A stretch of DNA of 64,000 nucleotides from assembly GCF_013839445.1 (NCBI RefSeq), contig NZ_JACDIT010000001.1, positions 422,576 through 486,575 of the forward strand, read 5' to 3'. This document shows, piece after piece, positions 53,444 to 62,351 of the stretch (the first letter of the stretch is position 1; every line of letters begins with the position of its first letter). The translations under genes and the position numbers were made by a program. This DNA comes from Chthonobacter albigriseus. GTDB taxonomy: Bacteria > Pseudomonadota > Alphaproteobacteria > Rhizobiales > Pleomorphomonadaceae. Below the pieces are notes generated by a model. The model saw nothing but the letters and a program-made list of their open reading frames with translations, ran no database searches and was not told the DNA's origin.

Positions 53444-55837
53444 TCAACGGACGTCGGCCACCGGGCGAAAGACGCCGCCGGTAGCCGGATCGGAGCAGAC
53501 CGCGAAAGTGGTCTCCGTTTCGCGCAGGAAGCCGACATAGCCGCCGCCCTCGCAGGGGGTGGAGGTCCACTCCAGCACGAAGTCGTTGGTGGCGAGCGGA
53601 TCGGGCGGGCGCCGCGAGGCGTCGACCATCCATTCGGCCGCAGTCGGCAGGCGCACGGGCGTCTTCAACTGATCGGACAGCCAGGCGAGGTAGCTTTCGG
53701 CCACCGTCCAGGGCACATCGGTGGCCGGCGCGTCGGGTTCGCTTCGGTAGGCTTCCGCCTCCGCCGCGTTGCCCGAGGCGGCGAGGAAGCCGGCGATGTC
53801 CGCCCTCCGCGCCAGCCGGGGCTGGACGCAGAGCGGCTTGCCGATCTTGGCGTCGCTGCCGCTGACACCCAGCATGGGGCCCATGGAGGACAGCGACGAG
53901 GTCATCAGTCGGACGTTGGAAAGGGAGTAGGCGCCCGCGTCCAGCCGTTCGAAGGCGACGCCCTCGCCGGCGGGGCAGAATCCCGACGCGATCAGCCGTT
54001 CCAGATCGGCCGCGATAGGCCCGTACTCCGCGACCGCCGCCTTGAAGGCCTCGACCTCGAAACGGCCGTCGGCCGAAGCGATCCGGGGTTTCACATCCGC
54101 CAGCAGCGGGTCTTCCGGACCGAGACGGGTGGCGATCGTCGCGGCGAGGTCGGCGACCTTCTGCCGGAGCGTCGTCGCCTCGTCCTTGGCGGCAAGGATC
54201 TCGGCGATGAGCGCCTCGAAACCGTCGGCGGCCTTGGCGAAGCCGTCGGCGGCGGGAGGCAGCTTCCAGCCTGCCGCGTCGGTGTCGGCCGTTGCAAAGG
54301 CCGTGGCAGTGGGGGCGAAGGCGGGCAGCGCGTCGGCCGCCATCCGGGTCGCCTTGTCCTTGGCGGCGGTCGCCCGCGTCTTGGCTTCCGCGACCTTGCC
54401 GAGGTCGGTTGCGAGAGTGTCGAAGCCGGTCTTGGCCGCCTGATAGGCCGTGATCGCCGCCCCGAGGTCTTCGGCGGCGAGCGCCTTCTCGGCGTCGCCG
54501 ACCTTGGTCGCTGCGTCGGCGAAAGCCGGGGCGGGTTCGCCGCCGGCCTTGGCCGCCGCCTCCCGGGCAGAGACCGCATCCTCCCTAGCGGCGCCGAGCA
54601 GCGCATTGCCGAGATCGTCCACGGCGGTCTCGAACTTCGCGAGCGCTGTCTCGTAGTCGCCTTCGGTCTGCAGCGTCACGCCCTCGTCGAGCGCGGAAGC
54701 GCCGGCTGCGAAGGAGGCCTTGGCCTGCGAGGTCTCGCCGCGCGCGGGGACGCCTGCGGCGGTGGCCTTCGCCTTGCGGTTCTCCGCCTCCTTGCGCCAG
54801 GCGTCGACCTGGTCGATCAGCTCCTGCGGGACGTGGAAATAGTTGAAGTAGATGCCGGCGCCGGCCCCTAGCCAGATCACCAGCGCGGCGGCCGCCAGGC
54901 CAAGCTTGGCCGGCGTCCAGAAGGAGCGCTTCGGCGGCGCCGGGGCGCGTTCGGGAAGGTGGGCGGTCGGCGCCAGCCGCAGCACGCCGAGCTGGCGGAA
55001 CTGGCCGAGAGCCTCCACGCAGTCGCGCGGCCGGAGCGCGGGATCGCGGGCGAGCAGGGACTCCACGAAGGCGGCGAGATTAGCCGGAAAGCCGGGCAGC
55101 AGCGTTTCCAGCCGCGGAAACACGATGGACGGGTCGAGGTGCAGGTTTTTCCAGATCTGCTCGCGCTGGTGCGGCTCCTCCCAGGCGAAGACGTTGGAGA
55201 AGACGTCGCGATATGTGCTGCGCGGCAGCAGCAGCTTGTACGCGAGCATGCCGACGGAATAAACGTCCGCGGAGGCGGAGGCCTCGATGCGTCCGGTCCG
55301 GTAGAGCTCCGGGGCGGCGAACTCGGGGGCGTAGGGCGGGATGATCGGTTCGCCGGTCCGGGAGATGAGGTGCAGGTCGCCAAGCCGCACCTGGAGGCCG
55401 GAGAAGTCCTCCGAGACGTAGATGCACTGGTCGGTCAGGGCGTTGTGGGCGTAGCCGACGCCGTGCAGGGTGGCGACGCCCTCCAGGATGTGGCCGATCA
55501 CCTCCGTCGCCCGGTCGAAGGCGATCGCCTCGTGCTCCTCGAAGTAGTCGCGCAGCGTCTTGGAGGGGCGCTTCTCGACAATGTAGAAGTTGTCGTCGCC
55601 CGGCACCGGGGGCAGGAGGTCGACGATCTCCACGAAGCGCTGCTGCTGCAGGAACTTGGCTTCGTTGACCGAGGTCCAGACACGGTCGGCGCGTACCTTG
55701 TCGGCCTTCAGCCCGACGTCCGGCGTGACGATGAAGACGGACCATCCAGTGCGGGTGTCGGTCGCCGGATAGACGACGAACTCGTTCTCGTGGGCGGGCT
55801 CGCCGATGGTGTAGCGGCTGGTCAGATCACTGCGCAT
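53444..55837 (-). CDS. Membrane pseudokinase with C-terminal FGE/SUMF1-like domain
   Basis: 797 aa from ATG 55837. A Ser/Thr-kinase fold (~5-285) has lost key residues: no VAIK Lys in strand 3, HRDLKxxN replaced by H131-N-A-L-T-D-Q-C, and DFG by D154-L-H. A-P-E-L and D-V-Y-S-V-G-M-L are kept. So it is a pseudokinase by sequence. A membrane helix (~322-345) leads to an Ala/Lys/Glu-rich coiled region (~350-620) and a C-terminal formylglycine-generating-enzyme-like domain with R-L-P-T-A-A-E-W and F-R-P-V. Kinase-FGE fusions are known in bacteria; a dead kinase arm is odd. It is convergent with the FHA gene. Confidence 0.85.
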   Translation of the reverse strand: MRSDLTSRYTIGEPAHENEFVVYPATDTRTGWSVFIVTPDVGLKADKVRADRVWTSVNEAKFLQQQRFVEIVDLLPPVPGDDNFYIVEKRPSKTLRDYFEEHEAIAFDRATEVIGHILEGVATLHGVGYAHNALTDQCIYVSEDFSGLQVRLGDLHLISRTGEPIIPPYAPEFAAPELYRTGRIEASASADVYSVGMLAYKLLLPRSTYRDVFSNVFAWEEPHQREQIWKNLHLDPSIVFPRLETLLPGFPANLAAFVESLLARDPALRPRDCVEALGQFRQLGVLRLAPTAHLPERAPAPPKRSFWTPAKLGLAAAALVIWLGAGAGIYFNYFHVPQELIDQVDAWRKEAENRKAKATAAGVPARGETSQAKASFAAGASALDEGVTLQTEGDYETALAKFETAVDDLGNALLGAAREDAVSAREAAAKAGGEPAPAFADAATKVGDAEKALAAEDLGAAITAYQAAKTGFDTLATDLGKVAEAKTRATAAKDKATRMAADALPAFAPTATAFATADTDAAGWKLPPAADGFAKAADGFEALIAEILAAKDEATTLRQKVADLAATIATRLGPEDPLLADVKPRIASADGRFEVEAFKAAVAEYGPIAADLERLIASGFCPAGEGVAFERLDAGAYSLSNVRLMTSSLSSMGPMLGVSGSDAKIGKPLCVQPRLARRADIAGFLAASGNAAEAEAYRSEPDAPATDVPWTVAESYLAWLSDQLKTPVRLPTAAEWMVDASRRPPDPLATNDFVLEWTSTPCEGGGYVGFLRETETTFAVCSDPATGGVFRPVADVR

Positions 55838-55896
55838 GTTTGGCCCTGCGGCTGGAACCGTTTGGAGGAAGCTTGTCGTCGGACCTAGACACCTCT

Positions 55897-55949
55897 GAGC
55901 CTGTTTCAAAAGTCGGTCTGGTCGCTCTCCCGGCTGTCGAAACAGGCTC
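55897..55949. repeat. Perfect 11-bp inverted repeat with 31-nt loop
   Basis: GAGCCTGTTTC (55897-55907) and GAAACAGGCTC (55939-55949). It lies 60-112 bp upstream of the pseudokinase ATG and downstream of the trypsin-caspase stop. It could be an attenuator/terminator or a solo footprint of an insertion sequence with GAGCCTGTTTC-type ends. No transposase is present. Confidence 0.6.
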
Positions 55950-56012
55950 TCACATTAACTCCGAAATCGATGCCGTTGTCGCCCGGCGGACGGGCGCGCC
56001 GGCTCCGAATGC

Positions 56013-58511
56013 CTACTTGATCCGGTAGAACTTGGCGTCGAACGACCACTTCGGCTCGCCGCCGTCTCCTTCCTCGTCGACGATCCGGAGGCTGCGGGCG
56101 AGATCGTAGACATAGTTGAAGGCGGCGCGCTGGCCGGCGAGCGTGGCGGGCACGTCGGGCAGGTCGAGCACCTCGATCGGCTTGTCGCTGAGCACGGCGA
56201 CGATCATCCCGACGCCGGCGGGGCCTTCAGCCACGTATTCGAAGCCGGTGTAGGGATTGGTGGGGTCAGGGATCAGCATGGTCTTGCCCGGCTCGAGCTT
56301 GTTGCCGGTGGCGGCCGCGTTCTTCTTCAGGCCCATGGAGCGCCGGTTCGGGTAGACCTGGGTTAGGCGCCCGGCGGCGTCGATGTCGACCAGGATGAGG
56401 TAGCCGAGTTGCTTCGCCGATACGGACATCACGATCTTCTCGCCGATGCCGACGTTGGGGCCGGGCTTCAGGTCCACCTTCACGCCGGCCGGGTTGTCGG
56501 TCTTCAGCGTGTTCTCGGCCGCGGCCATCGGCGTGGTCGGTTCTTCACCGGTGATCACGTCGCGCCCAAGGGCATCGGGGCTGCCGTGGACCTGCGGCAC
56601 GAGGCCGAGCTTGCAGAGCTCGGCGTTGTCGCGGCAGTACTCCGCGGACTTCCGGCGGACGAAATCGAGCAGCGCGGCGTTGCTGAGGCCGGTGCGCGCC
56701 TTTGCCCGCGCAGCCCCTTCAGCGACGCCGGCGATGTAGGTTCGCGTGAAGACGCCGCCCCGGGCGCCGCCTTCGTCGTCGACCAGCGCCCATTGTCCGG
56801 CGTCGACCGCCGACCAGACGACGGCCCGTTCCCCGCCGAAGGTAAAGCGGGAGTTCGTGCCGTCGCGCCGTTCGCCAGTCGCGGCGGCGAGCGTCGGACC
56901 GAGGCAGCGCACGGTCCCCGGCACCGTCGGCGCGACGGCGTTCCGGCTGCCGATCCCGACGTGGCAGGCGTCGACGATGACAGTGACCTTGCGGTCCTTG
57001 AGGGCGTTCAGCCGGGCGGCGATCTCGGTCTCGCGGATCTGGCTGCTGACGTCGGTGACAAACCCGGCGGCGTTGCGCACCAGTTCGGCATCCGCCGGCA
57101 CCAGTGTCGGGCTCGCCACCGGTCCCGGGCCGACCACCTCGGAGCCCTGGCCGCTGAAATAGAGGAGCACGCGCCCGCCGCTGGCGGAGCCGCGCACCAG
57201 CCAGTCGTCGATGGCGTCGACGATGGCCTCGCGGGTGGCGTTGCCGTCGGTGAGGGTGCGGATCTGCTTGGGTGCGAAGCCGAGCGTGCGTTCGGCAAAG
57301 GTCTTCATCGCGGCGACATCCGCGACCGAGCCGGACAGCCGGATCTCGCTGGCGTTGTAGTCGTCGATGCCGATGAGGAGGGCGCGGTCGCCTGGTGAGG
57401 CGGCGGCAACGACGACCGGCGGCGGTTCGAGCGCGGGCACGGGCGCGGGCTGCGGCGCCGCTTCGGCAGGAGGCTTGGTGGCGACCGGCGCCGGAGCCGC
57501 CGGCGCCGGCTGGGCGACTTCCGGAGCCGGCGCGGGCGGCTCGGGCGGCGCAACTTCCGGAGCGGAGGCGGGGGGCGTCGGCGCCGCAACGGACGCGCTC
57601 GCGACGAGCGGACCTGTTGCCGGGATCTCGCCCCGGGTATTCGTGGCGATCCAGTCACGGAAGGCGGCGACGCGGGTGTAGACGCCGTAGCGGCTCGCCT
57701 CGGCGCAGCCGGCGCCCCAGCTGACGATGCCGATCTGCGCCCAGGCACCGTCGCCGCGGCGGGCGACCAGCGGGCCGCCGGAATCGCCCTGGCAGGCGTC
57801 CTTGCCGCCTTCCTTGTAGCCGGCGCAGATCGCCCGCTCGTCGATCGGGTTCATGCGCATGGAGGTTTCGCGATAGGCCGCGCGGCATTCGGACCGGGCA
57901 ACCAGCGGCACCTCGACCTCCTGGAGCTCGCTCGGGAGATACTTCTCGTCCCAGCCGTGGTCGGACTTGGTGTAGCCCCACCCCGTCACCGTCGCCATGG
58001 AGCCGGGCACTTCGATCGTCGCGGCGTCGTCCGGCCCCGCAAGCAGCGCCGGTTCGGCAGATGAGGGCTCGGCGAGTTCCACAAGCGCGATATCGTTGGC
58101 GAAGACCTTGGAGTCGAAGCCTTCGTGGACGATCACGTTGGCGACCTTCAGCGCCGTGCGGTCGGTGCCAGCGGTGATCACCTTGTCCACCCGCGTCTCG
58201 CCGGCGACGATCAGAAGATCGCGGGCGAAGAGGTCCTGCTTGCCGGACCGGTTGCCGGCAAAGCAGTGGGCGGCGGTGAGGATCCAGCGGGGCGCCACCA
58301 GGCTGCCGCCGCAGTGACCGCCCCACCGGCCGCGCTCTTCCGGGTCCGGCGCGAAGATCTTCACCTGCCACGGCCAGTCGCCCTTGCGGGCCTTCTGCCC
58401 GCCGACGACGCGGCCGCCATCCGTCTCGTCGGCCGGCTGCTGGGCCGCGGCCGGCGCCGCCACCAGGAGGACGGCCGCGAAGGCGAGGAACTTCAGACCG
58501 ATGCGGGACAT
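56013..58511 (-). CDS. Exported trypsin-like protease fused to degenerate caspase-like and DUF4384 domains
   Basis: 832 aa. The signal peptide (~1-23) is followed by an S1 trypsin domain (~35-290): zymogen-type R34-V-V-G-G, triad H82/D140/S244, and D238 six residues before the Ser, which predicts Arg/Lys specificity. A Pro/Ala linker (~305-370) leads to a caspase (C14) p20-like domain: C516 in V-D-A-C-H is kept but the His position is Gln (Y-F-S-G-Q455-G). A DUF4384-like domain (~680-790) ends the protein. It acts in the periplasm or outside the cell. The trypsin part looks active; the caspase part probably binds rather than cleaves. It lies in a run with the next caspase gene. Confidence 0.88.
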   Translation of the reverse strand: MSRIGLKFLAFAAVLLVAAPAAAQQPADETDGGRVVGGQKARKGDWPWQVKIFAPDPEERGRWGGHCGGSLVAPRWILTAAHCFAGNRSGKQDLFARDLLIVAGETRVDKVITAGTDRTALKVANVIVHEGFDSKVFANDIALVELAEPSSAEPALLAGPDDAATIEVPGSMATVTGWGYTKSDHGWDEKYLPSELQEVEVPLVARSECRAAYRETSMRMNPIDERAICAGYKEGGKDACQGDSGGPLVARRGDGAWAQIGIVSWGAGCAEASRYGVYTRVAAFRDWIATNTRGEIPATGPLVASASVAAPTPPASAPEVAPPEPPAPAPEVAQPAPAAPAPVATKPPAEAAPQPAPVPALEPPPVVVAAASPGDRALLIGIDDYNASEIRLSGSVADVAAMKTFAERTLGFAPKQIRTLTDGNATREAIVDAIDDWLVRGSASGGRVLLYFSGQGSEVVGPGPVASPTLVPADAELVRNAAGFVTDVSSQIRETEIAARLNALKDRKVTVIVDACHVGIGSRNAVAPTVPGTVRCLGPTLAAATGERRDGTNSRFTFGGERAVVWSAVDAGQWALVDDEGGARGGVFTRTYIAGVAEGAARAKARTGLSNAALLDFVRRKSAEYCRDNAELCKLGLVPQVHGSPDALGRDVITGEEPTTPMAAAENTLKTDNPAGVKVDLKPGPNVGIGEKIVMSVSAKQLGYLILVDIDAAGRLTQVYPNRRSMGLKKNAAATGNKLEPGKTMLIPDPTNPYTGFEYVAEGPAGVGMIVAVLSDKPIEVLDLPDVPATLAGQRAAFNYVYDLARSLRIVDEEGDGGEPKWSFDAKFYRIK

Positions 58512-58533
58512 GGCGCGTACCTGCAGGCAAGCT

Positions 58534-60150
58534 TCAGGGGCTGGTGTAGAGCGCGGCGAAGCCGATCCGCGCATCCTGAGGAAGAAGATCGGGAAGGGCC
58601 GACGGGAGCACGCCCGAGGCGCGGCGGCCATCGGCCTGGCGGAGGAAGTCGGTGAGAAGCGGCATCGCCTCATCCGACGAGACGGCAACGAGGGTGTCCG
58701 CGCCGAAGGGCTCGACCACTTTGTATTCCAGGCGGAAACGGTCGGCGAGACGGGTCTCCTGGTCGCCGCGCGGCGGCGGGCGGAGGAGTTGGACCGTGCC
58801 GTCGCCGGCGATGTTGAAGAGAACGAGATGGCGTCCGGCCGCCGCTCCCACCTCGACGCCGACGCGCTCACCGGCGCGATGCACCGCGTCGGACGGCAGC
58901 GCGCGGACGGTTTCGGGCGCTGCTGCAGAGATCTGCTTGAGGGCGGCGACGGCGCCGAGCCGATCCACCACGAAGGGAACGTCGGCCGGCGACAGGCCTG
59001 TCGCGATCACGTCGCCGCCGGCCACGATCGCATCGCCGGTGGCGGGATCGAAGACGAGGTCGGCGTCGGCGGGATCGGAAAGAACGAAGGGAACCCGCGA
59101 CGGCGCGATGCCTTCCAACTCGGGCGTGCCGGCGGCCGTGGAGACCCTGACCGCCGACCCGGCCTCGACGTTTTCCTGGCGCGCCACTTCGGGCTGGAGC
59201 GGTTCGCCGGCGGGCGCGGCGAGCGCGCCGAACGCCAGCACGGGGGCCGCGTCGAGATCCTGCACGACGCTGCGGGTCACCACGTTCTGGCGCTGGTCGG
59301 TGAACTGGTAGACGGTCTGGCGGACGTATTCGAACAGCTCGCGGCGGGTGACGCTGCCGCTTCCGTCGCGGTCGGCCGCCCCTTCCATCGCGCGTGCCAC
59401 GGCGTAGCTGAGCGCGCCGCGCACCTTGGCTTCGCCGGGGATTCGGATCTCCGCCACCTTGGACGACTCGTCGACGGCGGCGAGGAAGGTGAGCGTGCGG
59501 AAGTCGAAGTCGGTGGTGACGTTGGCGGCGGCCGTGGAGATCGGATCGAGGGCATCGTCCTCGATCTTGTAGGCGGGCGCCTGCCGCCAGCCGAGCTTGG
59601 GGGCCCGGCCGTCGACCTTGCGCGTCAATCCGCCGGCATGGCAGGTGTCGGCAACGAAGATGACGTTCGCGCCGCGGGCCTCGATGCGCTGAATGGCGAC
59701 CTTGAACTCGTCGCCGAAGATGCGCTCGCGCGTGCCGGGGCCCCGGCTGTCGAAGCCGGCGAGCAGGTAGACCTCCTCCCGGCCGTTCGGCTTGGTGCCC
59801 TTGATGCGCTCCGGCTCGCTGGAGCCGTGGCCGGCGATCGACAGGAGCACGAGGTCTCCAGGCCCGCTGCGCTCGGCGAGGCCGTCGATCGCGTCGAAGA
59901 TGGCGCTGCGGGTGGCGGCACCGTCGGTGAGGAGCACGCGATCCTCGACACCCACCTTCCGGAGGGAGAGATCCACGTCCTCGGCGTCGGCGACGGCGCC
60001 GCGCAGCGGCGGGACCGAGCGGTAGAGATCGACGCCCACGGTGATCGCGCGGACGACGCCGCCGTCCGGCGCCATTAGGACGGTCTCCTCCGCCTGCGCG
60101 GTGGCGGGGAGGAGGAGGACCATGGACAAGGCGAAGGCCGCGGGTTTCAT
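58534..60150 (-). CDS. Exported caspase-like (C14) protein with embedded EF-hand loop
   Basis: 538 aa. The signal peptide ends in A-T-A-Q-A (~20). A caspase domain (~33-290) has both catalytic residues: H108 in I-A-G-H-G-S and C170 in A-D-T-C-H-A-G-G. Within it, D260-R-D-G-S-G-S-V-T-R-R-E271 is a textbook 12-residue EF loop, so activity may be Ca2+-dependent as in metacaspases. The C-terminal half includes strand-rich repeats, perhaps DUF4384-like. AGGAGAT precedes ATG 60150. The stop is 22 bp before the start of the trypsin-caspase gene, so the two are probably one operon. Confidence 0.88.
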   Translation of the reverse strand: MKPAAFALSMVLLLPATAQAEETVLMAPDGGVVRAITVGVDLYRSVPPLRGAVADAEDVDLSLRKVGVEDRVLLTDGAATRSAIFDAIDGLAERSGPGDLVLLSIAGHGSSEPERIKGTKPNGREEVYLLAGFDSRGPGTRERIFGDEFKVAIQRIEARGANVIFVADTCHAGGLTRKVDGRAPKLGWRQAPAYKIEDDALDPISTAAANVTTDFDFRTLTFLAAVDESSKVAEIRIPGEAKVRGALSYAVARAMEGAADRDGSGSVTRRELFEYVRQTVYQFTDQRQNVVTRSVVQDLDAAPVLAFGALAAPAGEPLQPEVARQENVEAGSAVRVSTAAGTPELEGIAPSRVPFVLSDPADADLVFDPATGDAIVAGGDVIATGLSPADVPFVVDRLGAVAALKQISAAAPETVRALPSDAVHRAGERVGVEVGAAAGRHLVLFNIAGDGTVQLLRPPPRGDQETRLADRFRLEYKVVEPFGADTLVAVSSDEAMPLLTDFLRQADGRRASGVLPSALPDLLPQDARIGFAALYTSP

Positions 60151-60169
60151 GGCGATCTCCTGGCGCGGC

Positions 60170-62224
60170 TCACTGGCGGCGCCATTCCACTCGGCGGTTG
60201 AGGGCGTCGAGATCCTCCTCGGTGAGCCCGGTGTCGTCGGCGAAGCGGATCGGTTCGGAGAAGCCCTTGCCTTCCGTCTCGATGTCCACCTCGATGCCGT
60301 TGGCGCGGAGGTATTCGGCGACGGCCGCGGCGCGCTTGGCAGAGAGGGCGCGGTTGTAGGCGTCGCCCCCCTTGCGGTCGGTGTGGCCGACGAGGACGAT
60401 GCGTTCCGGCTGCTGTTCGCGGATGACGTCGAGCAGTTCGGCCGCGGCCTCCTGGCCGATCGGCGTGAAAGAGGCCTTGTCGAACTCGAAGGTGATCGGC
60501 ACCGGCACCGTCTTCGGCGTGATGCCACGCACGGTCTGGGAGTAGACGCCGCCCACCATGCCGCTGCGATGATCGCGGCCGGCCTTCACCAGCTCTCCGG
60601 TCGGCTTGTCGCTGGTCGGGTTGGCAGCCAGGATCCTGGCCTGCGCGGCGCGGTCGATGACGCTCTGGATGTCGGCCTCGGGCGGCGCCTTCGGCGTGCG
60701 CGTCTCGTTCTTGATGATCTCGATGGCGCGCTCGTAGGCGGCGGCCGCTTCCGCGAAGCGGCGTGCGGAGAAGTAGACCTGGCCGAGCGTGGCTGAGGCC
60801 TGCCAGAGCACCTGCGGCCGTTCTGCCGCCTCCAGGATGGCCAGGTAGTCGCCGGGTTCGGCGCCATCGGCCGCCATCAGCTCCTGCGCCGTGGAGAGAC
60901 GGAGCGCGGCGAGGCGGCGCTGGGCGGGGATCTGGAACGCGCCGCAGGCGGCGTCGGTGGCGATGGCGTCGCTCTTGGCCGCGGCGGTCGCCACGTCGCG
61001 CGCGCCGACGGCGGCGTTCAGCGCCGTGACCAGGTCCTTGCAGCGGGCGTCGATGTCGCTGGCGTCGGCCAGCTCGATCGATCCTGCCTCCACGGCCGCC
61101 GGATCGCCCGAACGACCGAAGGGCAGCTGGATCTGCGGCATCTGGAGCTGGAAGCCACCGGGCAGCTGCACCTGTGGCATCTGGATCTGCGGCATCTGGA
61201 TCTGTGGCATCTGCACCTGAGGCATCTGGACCTGAGGCATCTCGACGCCCGGGATCTGGATCTGGGGCATCTGGATCTGAGGCATCTGGATCTGCGGCAT
61301 CTCCAGCTGCGGCATCTCAGGCATCTGCGGTATCTGCAGCTGGCCGGTCTGGGCCTGCGGCATGGGCACGGGCTGGCCGGCCGCCGGGGCCGTCGGACGC
61401 GGACGAAGAACCGGAGGACCCTCGTCGCTGCCGAGCGCCCAGTCCTTCTTCGGCACATAGGTCAGTTGCGTGGCCGGTGCCTGTACGGCGGGCTTGGGAA
61501 CGGCGGCGACGGCCGGTGCCTTCGGCTTCTTGACCGGCCGCACGGGCGCGGCCTGGGGCTTCGGCCGTGCGGGCTTCTCGGCAACCGAGGGAGCCGGCAC
61601 CTGCGGCTTGGCCGTCGGGAGCTCGGGCGCGACCGGGTCGACGGCGGCCACCACCGGCGTCTCGACGGTCGTCAGGACGATGTTGTCGGTGCGGATGCGG
61701 GCACCGGCGGCGCGGGCCTCGCCCAGGCTGCGGGCCAGCGTATCCACGCCGCCGTCGACCGCGCGGAAGGTACCCTGCCCCTTGAGGTCCAGGTCGGCGA
61801 AGATGGCGAGCGGCTTCTCGGACCAGAACACCTTGATCAGCTCGCGGCCGACCGGGCCGGCGACCGTCAGCTTCGCCCCGCTCGCCGGATCGGGAACGGA
61901 AACAGGCGCACCGACCCGAACGAGGCCGTCGGGCTGGTGCTTGTTGGGAAACAGCCGCACGACGTTTCCGTCGGGACCGACGGCGACGATGGTGACGTAG
62001 AGGTCGCGTTCGGCGGTGAGGGTCATCCCCACCACTTCGCCGATGCCGTATTCGCGGCTCGGGCGGTCGAAGGAGACCTGCAGGCCGGCGTTGGCCTCGG
62101 CGCGGGTGCCGACAGCGGCCGCCCTCGCCTGCGGCGGCGAAAGGAGGGCGGGTTCCTGGGCATGGGCAACGGGGACCGAGAGGAGCAGCGTGCCCGCCAG
62201 CAGAAGTGATGTGATCCGGTTCAT
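60170..62224 (-). CDS. Exported DUF4384/OmpA-family protein with Met-Pro-Gln repeats
   Basis: 684 aa. Signal peptide (~1-22), then a DUF4384-like domain (~45-165: Y-G-I-G-E-V-V-G-M-T-L-T, N-V-V-R-L-F-P-N). A Pro/Ala/Lys linker (~200-290) and a run of Q-M-P-Q-(I/V) repeats (~295-370) follow, then a helical repeat-like part (~390-540) and an OmpA peptidoglycan-binding domain (~580-684: I-T-F-E-F-D-K-A-S-F, G-H-T-D-R-K-G). It would tether the system to the cell wall. It lies 19 bp upstream of the caspase start. Confidence 0.87.
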   Translation of the reverse strand: MNRITSLLLAGTLLLSVPVAHAQEPALLSPPQARAAAVGTRAEANAGLQVSFDRPSREYGIGEVVGMTLTAERDLYVTIVAVGPDGNVVRLFPNKHQPDGLVRVGAPVSVPDPASGAKLTVAGPVGRELIKVFWSEKPLAIFADLDLKGQGTFRAVDGGVDTLARSLGEARAAGARIRTDNIVLTTVETPVVAAVDPVAPELPTAKPQVPAPSVAEKPARPKPQAAPVRPVKKPKAPAVAAVPKPAVQAPATQLTYVPKKDWALGSDEGPPVLRPRPTAPAAGQPVPMPQAQTGQLQIPQMPEMPQLEMPQIQMPQIQMPQIQIPGVEMPQVQMPQVQMPQIQMPQIQMPQVQLPGGFQLQMPQIQLPFGRSGDPAAVEAGSIELADASDIDARCKDLVTALNAAVGARDVATAAAKSDAIATDAACGAFQIPAQRRLAALRLSTAQELMAADGAEPGDYLAILEAAERPQVLWQASATLGQVYFSARRFAEAAAAYERAIEIIKNETRTPKAPPEADIQSVIDRAAQARILAANPTSDKPTGELVKAGRDHRSGMVGGVYSQTVRGITPKTVPVPITFEFDKASFTPIGQEAAAELLDVIREQQPERIVLVGHTDRKGGDAYNRALSAKRAAAVAEYLRANGIEVDIETEGKGFSEPIRFADDTGLTEEDLDALNRRVEWRRQ
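61120..61350 (-). repeat. 15-nt repeats coding (Q-M-P-Q-I)n
   Basis: Around fourteen imperfect 15-nt units encode variants of Q-M-P-Q-(I/V/L), with acidic forms (E-M-P-Q) at the N-terminal side. Neighbouring units are nearly identical, so recent slippage or unequal crossing-over is likely and the copy number may vary between strains. Confidence 0.75.
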
Positions 62225-62351
62225 GTGACCGACCCCGAAGTAGCCAGGCCCGAAGGCCATCTGTCCGTCACTGTACCACCGCTGGGCTTCCGTTCGGGAA
62301 GGGGCGTGCCCTCGTCGGGCGAAGGACGCCTCCAATCGATTTGGAAGCCGG

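Noticed and set aside
58512-58871. N-terminal extension of the trypsin-caspase
   Set aside because: It overlaps the caspase gene in another frame, and the signal peptide starts at ATG 58511.
60151-60528. N-terminal extension of the EF-loop caspase
   Set aside because: Ser/Arg/Pro-rich shadow of the OmpA-like gene; ATG 60150 has AGGAGAT and a signal peptide.
61120-61350. CRISPR-like array
   Set aside because: The short 15-nt repeats have no unique spacers and are in frame with a protein coding Q-M-P-Q-I units.
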